A stretch of DNA of 10,422 bases. Origin: CAZFCK01 sp964517355 (lineage in GTDB: Bacteria; Desulfobacterota; Desulfovibrionia; Desulfovibrionales; Desulfovibrionaceae). Position 1 is the stretch's first letter, and the number at the start of each line of letters is the position of its first letter. This document shows positions 1 to 7,618 of this stretch, piece by piece. The position numbers were made by a program, and so were the translations under genes. Under the pieces are notes generated by a model, which was not told the DNA's origin, made no database searches, and saw nothing but the letters and a program-made list of their open reading frames with translations. Location of the stretch: contig CAZFCK010000173.1 of assembly GCA_964517355.1 (NCBI GenBank), forward strand, positions 1-10,422, in the 5' to 3' direction.

Positions 1-27
1 CAGAAAGGTTTCCCCCCGGAAAAACCT
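1..27 (-). terminator. Probable intrinsic terminator after the TPR protein gene
   Basis: On the minus strand, 72 bases after the stop codon of the TPR gene, AGGTTTTTCC (27-18), a GGGG loop (17-14) and GGAAACCT (13-6) form a stem with one two-base bulge. TTTCTG follows and runs to the window edge. The stem is clear, but the T-tract is short and cut by the edge, so termination is likely rather than certain. Confidence 0.5.
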
Positions 28-98
28 AACAAGTCTTTAATCAGTGCTTCCTTAACAACCTTTTCCAAAAAGTTCTCAAGCCGCCGGTGGCATTCCCA

Positions 99-3000
99 TT
101 ACATGCGGCTCATGGCCGAAGTGAACTGGCTGGCGTTTTTTTCGATTTCACTGGTCTGGAGGTCTGAAGCGGCCATGCGGCCGTACAGCGATGTGGGATT
201 GTCCTGGACCAGCTCCTCAAGAATGGCGCGCCATTTCACGTTGTCCGCGAGCTTGCGGTAAAACTGCGCCATCTGATAGCGCAAGGCCGGCCATTCAGGA
301 TCGTTTTTATTGACGTAGCGCGAGTATTCAATGGCCCATTTGAGCGCTTCGCGGGTGCGGCCCGTCTTGTCCGTGATGCCCATGAGCAAGGCGAGCAGAT
401 CCTTGATTTTCTGCTCGTCAGTGGGTTTTTCCAAAAAAATGCTCAAACTGTCCTGCGCCTGTTCATATGCCTTTTTATAATCGCTCTTGCGCCACGATTC
501 ATGGGCCAGGAAGTAGTTGATGTAGGCCTGCTGGGCAAGGTCGATATCCTCCCGGTCCGCCAGGTTGGCCCACAGAGGGGCGCTTTTTTCAGGTTGCTCC
601 AAATTCTCGTAGGCGAGCGCCAGATTGTATTCCAGTTCCTCGCGCACGCGCGGAGAGAGTTCCCACAGCTCGGTGCGCTCCTGCAAATCCGTTATGCAGC
701 GCCAATCGCGGTTGTCCAGGCAAATGGCCATGGCCAGCATGAGCGCGTTTTCAGAATGCTTGGGCATGGCGGCCCCGAGAAAAAACGGATCGAGCATGTT
801 GCGCGCCTGCTGGGGGTGGCCTGTCTTCCAAAAAGCCGTGGACAAACCAAGGCGTGTTTCCGGCGCGAGATCCTCCTGTTGTTGCAAAAGGATGGGGCTG
901 TTTTCCCATAGATCCACGATAGAGGTGTAATTCTCTTCGCGCACGGCCTGGGCCACGTATTTATCAAAGGCCTTGAGGGCCACCTCGCGCGCGCTCTCCA
1001 TCAACGTGTTGCCCGGAAATTTATCACGGAACATATTCGTGGCGTTCAACGCCTCGCGAAATTTATCGTTCCAGAGATACCACATGGCCAGCTTGAGCTG
1101 GGCCAGGGGCGCCAGCTCGCTGTTGGGATACCGTTTTACGATCATCTCATAGACATCGGCGGGTTTTTCGGTATAGGGCCGGTCGAAAACGCTGAACATG
1201 TCATCGATGCTCGGCGTATCATAGACTCCCTGTTCCGCGAGGCGCATTTGTGAAATCAAGCCGCCCTCGCGTTCCGGATATTTCCGCACCGCCTTTTCAT
1301 AGACCTCTTTGGCCGTGGCCACGTCGCCGAGTTCCAGATAGATGTCGCCCAAGCGCGCCAATACGACGTCCGCGCCCTCCCCGTCCGGGTCCATGTTGTA
1401 GTAGGTCCAGTAGTTGAGTTTGGCCCTGTCGAGCATGCCCACCTTGTAGTTCACGTCGCCGTAAAGCCGCAGCAGGGGCGGATACTCCACATAATAACGC
1501 GGCCAGCGTTTTTCTATGTACTCGACGATTTCCTGTGCCTGGTCCTGGTACCCGAGCTTGTTCAAGGAGCGCGCCAGCCCCACCGAGGCCTCGCGCACGA
1601 ACCGGTTGTCCGGATACTTCTGCACGATGTATTGAAACTCGTTGGCCGCCTTCTGATAGTCCTCGTGATTGAAATAGTAATCCCCCCAATAATAATTGAT
1701 CATGGGGATGCGGTCGTCATCCGGGTAACGGTCCTTGAGGATATTGAAATAGGCCTCGGCCTGACGCGGACTGTTCACCTTGAGATTGATCAAACCAAGA
1801 TTGAAAAGCGCTTCCGGCACCCGGGGCGAGGCAAGATCGTCATTCATGGCCTCGGTGTAGGCGTCCACGAGCTTGGTATAGTTTTCCCGTAAATTGTCTT
1901 TGGAAAGGGCGTACAGCGCATCTGCATAGTTGAACAAAACATCGCCGCGCATCTTATCCGGCAGCAGCGGATGCCTTTTCATGCCGTCGAGCAGATCCAC
2001 GGCGTTTTGATAATCCCCATTGGCCATGGCGGCGCGGGCGGTAAGAAACACCTCGCCGAAATTGGGCGGCGCGTTGGGATCTTTTCCCGCCTTTTTGGCC
2101 ATTTGCAATTCAGTGACCGTCGGTGCGTCCTTGGATTCCTCTTCGCCCGTGGGAGCTGTGTCCGCCTGCTTCGCGGCCTCTTGCGCCGCTCCGGGTTCCG
2201 CAACGGTTTCCGTTTCGCCCCCTGTTTCGGGCTGGGAGGTGGCGGCAGTATCTTCAGAAGAAGGCGCGGCCCGCTCCTGTGGCAACGCCGGGGGCGTTTC
2301 TCCGGCAACAGCGCCCTGCTCCCGAGTTGCGTCCTTTTCCGCATCTCCGGCAGGCTCAGCGTCTCCGGCAGGCTCAATTGCCGCAGCAGGCTCAGCGGCC
2401 GTAGGCGGCGACGCCTCCACACCTTGTCGCGGCGCGGGTTTCGTTTCCCATTCGCCCGGGGGAGCCAGGCGCGCGGGTTCGCCTACCGCAACCGGAATGG
2501 TCTGCGTGGGAGGCGCCATTTTCGCCCGCAAGGCAAAGCCGCCATCTTCCTCTTGGGGCGCCTGCCGCGCGGACGGAGCGACTTCGCGCACGGGAGGCGT
2601 AACGCTCTCCGCGCTCGGCTCCGGCGTTGCGCTGGGAGCCGTCGTATCGGCGTCGGTGGGTTGTGCTGATTGTGCTGTGGTCTCATCGGAAGGCGGGATT
2701 GGCGTGGGGGATGCATCCTCCTGGGGAGGCGGCTGTCCCGCCCCAATGGACCTGCGCACGGAATAGGATTCCTCCGCGGCATGCGCCACGGAAGGACTGA
2801 AGAGCATGCCGTCCAGCAAATCCTGCCGCGAGGTGACGGAAAAATGAGGCACGCGCCCGTCCGCCCCTCGGTCCCGCGGTGCGAGAGAAGAGGTCTCACC
2901 CTGGACTCGCGATGGATCTGCCTTATCAGGAGCCTGATACTCCTCGATATTTTCCTTCTTAATGGGCGCCCGGTAATTGTAGGGCACGGAGAAGAAGTTC

Positions 3001-3833
3001 TTTTGCCCCTGCCCCGGCACGGATCGCACCTGTTCTCCGGAAGGAGCGGAAGGTTCCGGCTCGACGGGGGCGGGCTTTGCGGACTCCTGGGCGCGCATGG
3101 CCTCGAATTCCTGCTTGAGGCTTTCCAAGGTCTGCTCCGCCGACTCTTGCCCCTCTTGCCTGGCTTGCCCTTCTTGAGAGCCCGGCTCTTGCGCGGGCGC
3201 GGATTGTTCCGGCTCAGGCCTTGTTGCGGCCTGCGGGGCGGACGGCGCTGACGGCGCTCCCTCCGACGCCCCAGGTTGGGGCCCCTGTGGCGGGAAGGGC
3301 TCGAACCGTGGCTCCTGAGGGGCGGTTGCGGACTCGGACGATGCCTCGGGTGCTTCGGGCGCGGGCGTCACCGGAGATGAAGCCGGGGGCGCGGACGGTG
3401 CCGCCGCTTTGCCCGGTTCCCACTTCGCGCCGATAGGGTCCTTGAACACGTCAACTACCAGTTTGCCCCTGTCACGAAGCGGAAATTGAATGTAGCCGAA
3501 CGCATCGGTCTTCAGAAGAATACGCAATCCTTCGGGCGTAACGACCACGTTCTGCAGCAACTCCGCCTTGCCGAACATGCCCGGCTGGGGTTTGGCGTCC
3601 CGCTCCCAATACCCTGCGGGCAAAACGACGCTGATTTCCTTTTTGCCGGTGCGCTTGACCGAATAGGCGGGAATGGTTTCCGGAAACACCACCACCAGGC
3701 GTTCCTTGTCCGGATGGCGCCCCCAGTAGTGACTCAAAGCCAGCGCAGGCGGGGGGGCGATCGCGCTCCCCAGCACGAGCGTTGCGAGCAGAAAAAGAGA
3801 CCAGGAGAACCTGGCGCAACTGCGCGTTGTCAT
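99..3833 (-). CDS. Large secreted AMIN-like/TPR-repeat envelope protein (1244 aa)
   Basis: Residues 1-32 form a classical Sec signal peptide: Arg at 4 and 8, a hydrophobic core, and a likely cut after ALA at 30-32. Residues about 36-132 are rich in beta-strand patterns (RLVVVF, ISVVLPAG, LRILLKTD, LVVDVF) and resemble the AMIN domain that targets AmiC and PilQ to the cell wall. About 140-590 is Pro/Ala/Glu-rich and probably disordered, with small conserved-looking islands near 280 and 356. About 590 to the end is a run of TPR-like helix pairs, for example GDYQNAVDLLDGM, EALFNLGLINLKVNSPRQAE and VVLARLGDIYLELGDVATAK. It is probably a periplasmic or wall-spanning scaffold; no enzyme motif is visible. 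The start is uncertain. ATG 3833 gives a normal signal peptide but has no Shine-Dalgarno, whereas ATG 3887 has GGGGAG seven bases upstream and would add 18 residues. The gene lies close behind the sigma-54 activator gene and is probably co-transcribed with it. Confidence 0.85.
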   Translation of the reverse strand: MTTRSCARFSWSLFLLATLVLGSAIAPPPALALSHYWGRHPDKERLVVVFPETIPAYSVKRTGKKEISVVLPAGYWERDAKPQPGMFGKAELLQNVVVTPEGLRILLKTDAFGYIQFPLRDRGKLVVDVFKDPIGAKWEPGKAAAPSAPPASSPVTPAPEAPEASSESATAPQEPRFEPFPPQGPQPGASEGAPSAPSAPQAATRPEPEQSAPAQEPGSQEGQARQEGQESAEQTLESLKQEFEAMRAQESAKPAPVEPEPSAPSGEQVRSVPGQGQKNFFSVPYNYRAPIKKENIEEYQAPDKADPSRVQGETSSLAPRDRGADGRVPHFSVTSRQDLLDGMLFSPSVAHAAEESYSVRRSIGAGQPPPQEDASPTPIPPSDETTAQSAQPTDADTTAPSATPEPSAESVTPPVREVAPSARQAPQEEDGGFALRAKMAPPTQTIPVAVGEPARLAPPGEWETKPAPRQGVEASPPTAAEPAAAIEPAGDAEPAGDAEKDATREQGAVAGETPPALPQERAAPSSEDTAATSQPETGGETETVAEPGAAQEAAKQADTAPTGEEESKDAPTVTELQMAKKAGKDPNAPPNFGEVFLTARAAMANGDYQNAVDLLDGMKRHPLLPDKMRGDVLFNYADALYALSKDNLRENYTKLVDAYTEAMNDDLASPRVPEALFNLGLINLKVNSPRQAEAYFNILKDRYPDDDRIPMINYYWGDYYFNHEDYQKAANEFQYIVQKYPDNRFVREASVGLARSLNKLGYQDQAQEIVEYIEKRWPRYYVEYPPLLRLYGDVNYKVGMLDRAKLNYWTYYNMDPDGEGADVVLARLGDIYLELGDVATAKEVYEKAVRKYPEREGGLISQMRLAEQGVYDTPSIDDMFSVFDRPYTEKPADVYEMIVKRYPNSELAPLAQLKLAMWYLWNDKFREALNATNMFRDKFPGNTLMESAREVALKAFDKYVAQAVREENYTSIVDLWENSPILLQQQEDLAPETRLGLSTAFWKTGHPQQARNMLDPFFLGAAMPKHSENALMLAMAICLDNRDWRCITDLQERTELWELSPRVREELEYNLALAYENLEQPEKSAPLWANLADREDIDLAQQAYINYFLAHESWRKSDYKKAYEQAQDSLSIFLEKPTDEQKIKDLLALLMGITDKTGRTREALKWAIEYSRYVNKNDPEWPALRYQMAQFYRKLADNVKWRAILEELVQDNPTSLYGRMAASDLQTSEIEKNASQFTSAMSRM
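2341..2394. repeat. Three 18-bp tandem units inside the linker of the TPR protein
   Basis: Units at 2341-2358, 2359-2376 and 2377-2394 all end in CAGGCTCA. The first two differ at one base and the third has diverged. In the protein they encode EPAGDA, EPAGDA and EPAAAI. The period is a multiple of three, so the linker can change length without breaking the frame. Confidence 0.8.
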
Positions 3834-3894
3834 GGCAAAAGATAAATTAGCAAAAATCGTGCAAGAGTGGAAAAATGAAAGAACCATGGCCATG

Positions 3895-3900
3895 CTCCCC
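3895..3900 (-). promoter_or_regulatory. Shine-Dalgarno-like GGGGAG that leaves the TPR gene start open
   Basis: On the minus strand GGGGAG lies seven bases before ATG 3887 and one base before ATG 3893, but 61 bases before ATG 3833, which opens the signal peptide. If it is used, the protein carries an 18-residue extension (MVLSFFHSC...) before the usual Arg-containing n-region. Confidence 0.45.
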
Positions 3901-3913
3901 GTGCGGGCGCTGC

Positions 3914-4921
3914 CTAATCGAGGTTTTTCTTTTTGAGCTTTTCGATAAGTGTCGTCCGTTTGATGCCCAAAATCTCCGCCGCCTGATTCTTGACGCCCTG
4001 AGCCATTTCCAGGGCTTCAAGCAACAGCCTGTCTTCCATCTGGTCCAGGAAATCCTTGAGCCCCGGCCCGTGCTCCTTGAGGTCGTCTATGCGCGGCCAG
4101 CGGAACCCCTGGGGCGGAGCCTGTTCCTCAGGCTGAATCTCGGGCGGATTGTCGCCCACTTCCTTGCGGATCTTGATGGGCAGATCGTCCGGCTGGATGC
4201 AATCCCCTTCGCAGAGAATGCACATGCGTTCCATGAAATTTTCCAATTCGCGCACGTTACCGGGCCAGGAATAGGCCATGAGCAACTTGAGGGCATGGGG
4301 ACTGAGTCCGAGCCTGGCCTTGCCCTTGTTGAGGCGTTTGAGGAAATATTCGGCCAGGAGTTTGACGTCGTGCCCGCGATCCCGTAACGGCGGCAAATGG
4401 ATGGGGATAACGTTGAGCCGGTAAAAAAGGTCTTCCCGAAAACGTCCTGCGGCCACTTCCTCTTCCAGGTCGCGATTGGTGGCGGCCACGATGCGCACGT
4501 CCACCTTTTTCAGGTTGGTGCCGCCCACACGCTCGAATTCCTTTTCCTGAATCACCCGCAGAATCTTGACTTGCAGGCTCAGCTCCATCTCCCCGATTTC
4601 ATCGAGAAACACTGTGCCTCCGTCCGCAAGTTCGAACCGCCCGGCCCTGGAACGCACGGCATGCGTAAACGCGCCCTTTTCATGGCCGAACAGCTCGGAC
4701 TCAAGAAGCTCCTTGGGAATGGCGCCGCAATTGATGGGAATAAACGGCTTGTCGCGCCGCAGGGAGTTGGTGTGCAGAGCGCGCACGAGCAGCTCCTTGC
4801 CGGTGCCGGATTCTCCGGTGACAAGCACGGTGCTCTCGGTGGGCGCCACCTTGGCCAGGATTTTGAATACGTCTTTAAGCGCTTTGCTTTCGCCGATGAT
4901 AGCGCCGGTATCGAACTGCAT
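3914..4921 (-). CDS. PspF-like sigma-54-dependent transcriptional activator without sensor domain (335 aa)
   Basis: This is a bacterial enhancer-binding protein that hydrolyses ATP to open promoters held by sigma-54 RNA polymerase. It starts straight at the AAA+ domain, so there is no receiver, GAF or PAS module. Visible motifs: Walker A GESGTGKE (36-43), sigma-54 contact loop GAFTHA (83-88), Walker B VFLDE (104-108), sensor I AATN (146-149), candidate arginine fingers R162 and R168, and WPGNVREL (219-226). A variable linker (about 254-290) leads to a Fis-type helix-turn-helix at 297-335 (NQAAEILGIKRTTLIEKLKK). Length and motif spacing match PspF closely. The loop has His where GAFTGA has its second Gly. 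The start is supported by TGGAGG four bases before the ATG. The TPR protein gene follows, with about 26-80 bases between depending on its start, which suggests one operon. With no sensor domain, control is presumably by expression level or a partner protein. Confidence 0.95.
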   Translation of the reverse strand: MQFDTGAIIGESKALKDVFKILAKVAPTESTVLVTGESGTGKELLVRALHTNSLRRDKPFIPINCGAIPKELLESELFGHEKGAFTHAVRSRAGRFELADGGTVFLDEIGEMELSLQVKILRVIQEKEFERVGGTNLKKVDVRIVAATNRDLEEEVAAGRFREDLFYRLNVIPIHLPPLRDRGHDVKLLAEYFLKRLNKGKARLGLSPHALKLLMAYSWPGNVRELENFMERMCILCEGDCIQPDDLPIKIRKEVGDNPPEIQPEEQAPPQGFRWPRIDDLKEHGPGLKDFLDQMEDRLLLEALEMAQGVKNQAAEILGIKRTTLIEKLKKKNLD

Positions 4922-4959
4922 CGGGCCTCCAGCGAGCTGCCTCGGCTGATTGTTTTTCT

Positions 4960-4989
4960 TTGACTGTCAACGAAATGACGCAAAGTCAA
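4960..4989. promoter_or_regulatory. Operator-like inverted repeats upstream of the sigma-54 activator gene
   Basis: TTGACTGTCAA at 4960-4970 is a perfect five-base palindrome around a central T. Its left arm, TTGACT (4960-4965), also pairs with AGTCAA at 4984-4989. The pair lies 39-68 bases upstream of the activator's ATG. It could be an operator, but no matching -10 box was found, so the role is inference. Confidence 0.3.
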
Positions 4990-5000
4990 TGGGGTTTCGG

Positions 5001-5027
5001 CTTTTTTTTAAAAAAAGTTTAAAAAAA
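5001..5027. other. A/T-tract block between the aminopeptidase and activator genes
   Basis: C, eight T, seven A and G (5001-5017), then TTT and seven A, form a near-palindromic low-complexity patch within a GC-rich neighbourhood. It may give intrinsic curvature or an UP-like element for the activator promoter. No GC hairpin precedes the minus-strand T-runs, so it is not a convincing terminator for the aminopeptidase gene. Confidence 0.4.
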
Positions 5028-5138
5028 CATTCAAAAAACACGATACCCAGTTCCCGCGCCGACCTCAATACATGGGCATGAGAGTGCGGCACGTCCAACA
5101 GGTCTTCGAAAACGGCCCCTTCACGCCTCGGGCCCTCA

Positions 5139-6359
5139 TCAGACCGTGAAGCTTCCGTCAACGTAGATACGCTCCTTTCCGCCGCCGTCGAGCAAGGCAA
5201 AAACCTCTTTGGGCTCGGTGTTGACCAAATCCCAATGCAGCGCGGAATAATTGCATCCCAAACGCATGCCTGTCTCGTCATTCAAGGGGGGGGCGCCGGT
5301 AATGGCTTGCAGATAGGACTGTCCCAAAGCGATATGGCAGCTGCCGTGCTCCCCCGTGTAGTTTTCGTCGTAAAGGGGCGTGCCCATGTATCGGGTCACG
5401 GGAGAAAGGGTTTTGTCCACAAGCGCGAATTCGCCGATTCTGCCCGCCCCGGAGTCAATACGCAGCTGCTCCTTGACCATCGTACTCCCTTCCCGCGCCT
5501 CCAGCCGCATCAATTCCCCCAAACGGAAATGCAGCTTGAGGCCGGAAACACGTATGCCGAAACGGTACCCCGGCAGATCGGCGTAATAGCTGCCTTCGGT
5601 TCCGCGCCAGTCCGGCGAGGTGTAGATCTCGTAACTCGGCATATTGCGGCCCGTAAATCCCAGCCATCTGCGCCTCGCCCCCAATCGCACCAAAAAATCC
5701 ATACGTTTCGATTGCACGCGCAGCGCGTGGATGGGCATGGCGTTGAGCCTGTCCGCCACAGCCTGGATACGCCGCCGCATCAACTTCCATTCATTGACCG
5801 GAGTGCCCATATGCAACAAACACGCGGTCTCTATCTGCCGCGCATACTCCTCCAGGGGCATGCCGGCCGCTTTCGCCCCCCCGGGACTGGGATAAAGCCC
5901 AACGGTCCAACCGTAGTCTCCGCTATGCTCCCGTTGCGCAAGCATGCTGTTCAAACCTTTATCGCTACGCTGCGCGATATTGATCATTTCCGGATTCACG
6001 CCGGCCATGGCGTCCGGCTCTCCGGGAGCCAGCAGACGTATGGTGCCGGCGGCGCGCTGCAGCAATTCGCGCTCTCCGGGAACCTCGTAGGTAAGCCTCT
6101 TGTTGTTGCCCTGCAGATAAAACTCACGCCGCATCATATCCGTAGGAGCGGCCCGGGGCACGGGTATCCGCCCCTGCCTGTGCAGCGCGGCCACCACCTC
6201 TTCAGCCAGAGGCAAAGCGTAAAGGTCGTAGCGCACAACAACCACATCGCTCTTGCGCAAAGGGGCCTTGCGCGTGCAGTTCAAAGCCCAAAGCAAGACA
6301 TCGGCGTATTTTTCCATGGTATCCGCATCATAATACCATGGGGGAATCCTATATGGCAT
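5139..6359 (-). CDS. M29-family metallo-aminopeptidase (406 aa)
   Basis: This is a probable cytoplasmic two-metal aminopeptidase of the thermophilic-aminopeptidase (AmpS/PepS) family, which removes N-terminal residues from peptides. Family signatures lie in the C-terminal half: NMPSYEIYTSP (239-249, with Glu244), GEFALVDK (309-316, with Glu310), GEHGSCHIALG (336-346, with His342) and NYSALHWDLV (370-379, with His375 and Asp377), ending in the usual DGSF. These supply the expected metal ligands, so the enzyme looks intact. The length fits the family. The start at MPYRIPP is chosen because AAGGAG (6377-6372) precedes it, at a rather long spacing of 12. An upstream in-frame ATG at 6419 has no ribosome-binding site and would lie upstream of the putative promoter's start point. 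There is no signal peptide. The gene stands alone: 217 bases to the activator gene and a divergent neighbour on the other side. Confidence 0.9.
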   Translation of the reverse strand: MPYRIPPWYYDADTMEKYADVLLWALNCTRKAPLRKSDVVVVRYDLYALPLAEEVVAALHRQGRIPVPRAAPTDMMRREFYLQGNNKRLTYEVPGERELLQRAAGTIRLLAPGEPDAMAGVNPEMINIAQRSDKGLNSMLAQREHSGDYGWTVGLYPSPGGAKAAGMPLEEYARQIETACLLHMGTPVNEWKLMRRRIQAVADRLNAMPIHALRVQSKRMDFLVRLGARRRWLGFTGRNMPSYEIYTSPDWRGTEGSYYADLPGYRFGIRVSGLKLHFRLGELMRLEAREGSTMVKEQLRIDSGAGRIGEFALVDKTLSPVTRYMGTPLYDENYTGEHGSCHIALGQSYLQAITGAPPLNDETGMRLGCNYSALHWDLVNTEPKEVFALLDGGGKERIYVDGSFTV

Positions 6360-6401
6360 GTTCCGGGTTTTCTCCTTGCAGCTTGTGGCGATACATTCAT
6401 A

Positions 6402-6430
6402 TATGTAAGCCTTAACCATCGACTTGGCAA
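6402..6430 (-). promoter_or_regulatory. Weak sigma-70-like promoter for the aminopeptidase gene
   Basis: On the minus strand TTGCCA (6430-6425), a 17-base spacer and TACATA (6407-6402) would start transcription near 6395, about 36 bases before the chosen ATG. The -35 box is fair, but the -10 box matches TATAAT at only three positions. Confidence 0.25.
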
Positions 6431-6733
6431 ATACCAGTGTGGGAACGCACACGGTCCATGGCCGTCGCATATGTGAAACGGTGCGAAATAAAACATCCCC
6501 ACTCCGGCGCGGCACACCTTGCCAGACAACACAAGGCGCGATACATAAAAGGATGCTGCCGTCAAAGACCGCCGGGGGGTGCTGCAAACACCATTGGGCG
6601 TCATCATCGCGGGATGTCTTCGATCATGACGACTCTCTTGGAAAAGCCTTTTCAGCCAATCGGACATTCAATCAACACAAAGAAAGGTGCCTCTCCTCGC
6701 ATAGTACAATCCTTTTTTCCACCGCTCATGAAT

Positions 6734-6737
6734 GAGG
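6734..6737 (+). promoter_or_regulatory. Ribosome-binding site deciding the MBL hydrolase start
   Basis: GAGG lies six bases before ATG 6744. The earlier in-frame ATG at 6732 overlaps this element, so initiation at 6744 (MHIRCWGARGS) is preferred. Confidence 0.7.
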
Positions 6738-6743
6738 CCGCGT

Positions 6744-7589
6744 ATGCATATTCGATGCTGGGGCGCTAGAGGCTCCATTGCCGTTTCCGGAAAGGAATAC
6801 CTCCGTTACGGGGGCGACACCACATGCATGGAGATCAGAACCCGCGACGACCAGGTCCTTGTGGTGGACGCGGGAACGGGCATACGCCGCCTGGGCAACG
6901 CATTGATCGCTGAAAACCGCACGCAGTGCACCATGTTTTTCACCCATGCCCATTGGGACCATATCTTGGGATTCCCCTTTTTCAAGCTGGTCCACCAGCC
7001 CGGAGCGCAGATCAAGGTGTACGGATGCCCCATGGAGCAGGGCAACATGGAAACCCTTCTTTCCAAGACGATGGCCGCGCCCTATTTTCCGGTTCCCTAC
7101 GACAACGTCCTCGCGCAGATGGAATATTTTCCCGCCTGTTCGGGAGACAGCACGAGAACCATAGCGGGCCTTGAAGTGCACTCCATTCCCTTGAACCACC
7201 CCAACCTCGGGCAAGGGTACAAATTCGTGGAAGACGGCAAAAGTTTCGTGTTCCTTACGGACAACGAGCTCTCCCACGCCCATCCAGGCGGACGCTCTTT
7301 CGATGCCTATGCGCAATTCTGCGCGGGAGCGGATCTGCTGGTACACGATGCCGAATATACCGCAGAGGAATACCGCAGCACACAAGGATGGGGGCATTCC
7401 ACGGTGCGCGACGCCCTGGCCCTGGCCATGCGGGCCGGAGTGCGGCGTTTCGGCTTGTTTCATCACAATCAGGACCGCACCGACGTGCAGGTGGACGAGC
7501 TTGTCCTATCCTGCCGTCAGATTATCGACAAGCAAGGCCTGGACATGGAGTGCTTCGCCGTGTGGCAGGACATGCGGCTTACGCTATAA
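6744..7589 (+). CDS. MBL-fold metallohydrolase (281 aa)
   Basis: This is a complete metallo-beta-lactamase-fold hydrolase. Two-metal ligands are visible: THAHWDH (67-73; His68, His70, Asp72, His73), His152 in LNHP, the bridging Asp202 in VHDAEY, and His240/His241 near the C-terminus. GWGHST (215-220) and LTDNE (171-175) also fit the subfamily. The opening HIRCWGARGS followed by GGDTTCMEI is typical of MBL proteins often annotated as PhnP-like or class II cyclic-nucleotide phosphodiesterase-like. The substrate cannot be told from sequence; a phosphodiester is the usual guess for this branch. There is no signal peptide or membrane segment, so it is cytoplasmic. The next gene lies 70 bases downstream but has its own promoter-like element. 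Confidence 0.9.
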   Translation: MHIRCWGARGSIAVSGKEYLRYGGDTTCMEIRTRDDQVLVVDAGTGIRRLGNALIAENRTQCTMFFTHAHWDHILGFPFFKLVHQPGAQIKVYGCPMEQGNMETLLSKTMAAPYFPVPYDNVLAQMEYFPACSGDSTRTIAGLEVHSIPLNHPNLGQGYKFVEDGKSFVFLTDNELSHAHPGGRSFDAYAQFCAGADLLVHDAEYTAEEYRSTQGWGHSTVRDALALAMRAGVRRFGLFHHNQDRTDVQVDELVLSCRQIIDKQGLDMECFAVWQDMRLTL

Positions 7590-7618
7590 CCGGGCCACCG
7601 GCGCGGCATCCGATTCTC

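Larger units (their letters stand above)
6360..6743. other. Divergent intergenic region (384 bp), no convincing gene
   Basis: This stretch separates the minus-strand aminopeptidase from the plus-strand MBL hydrolase. Open frames of about 100-130 codons exist on both strands, but they have no ribosome-binding site and no recognisable domain. Small hairpins are possible (for example GGTG/CACC near 6567-6581). TACAAT at 6705-6710 resembles a -10 box for the MBL gene, but no -35 box stands at the right distance. No sigma-54 promoter was found on either strand. Confidence 0.6.

Noticed and set aside
2341..2394. Short regular repeats as a CRISPR array
   Set aside because: The units are directly adjacent without spacers, keep the reading frame and lie inside a coding linker.
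1971..2766. Overlapping plus-strand frames of 232 and 248 codons opposite the TPR protein linker
   Set aside because: They mirror the Pro/Ala-rich linker, which creates long Gly/Arg/Ala-rich antisense frames; they have no start signals.
4965..4970. TTGACA on the minus strand as a -35 box for the activator gene
   Set aside because: No -10-like hexamer occurs 16-18 bases downstream.
5235..6476. Open frame of 413 codons on the plus strand opposite the aminopeptidase
   Set aside because: The minus-strand frame carries clear M29 signatures with metal ligands; the plus-strand frame has no domain or ribosome-binding site and follows from GC-biased codon use.
6512..6523. Possible sigma-54 site CGGCACACCTTGC
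   Set aside because: GG and GC are two bases too close together; spacing is strict for sigma-54.
6598..6612. GG-N10-GC match in the divergent gap
   Set aside because: Only the GG and GC pairs fit; TGGCAC and TTGC are otherwise poorly matched.
6424..6769. Plus-strand frames of 103 and 110 codons in the divergent gap
   Set aside because: They have no ribosome-binding site and no domain, both run into the MBL gene start in other frames, and their composition resembles non-coding DNA.
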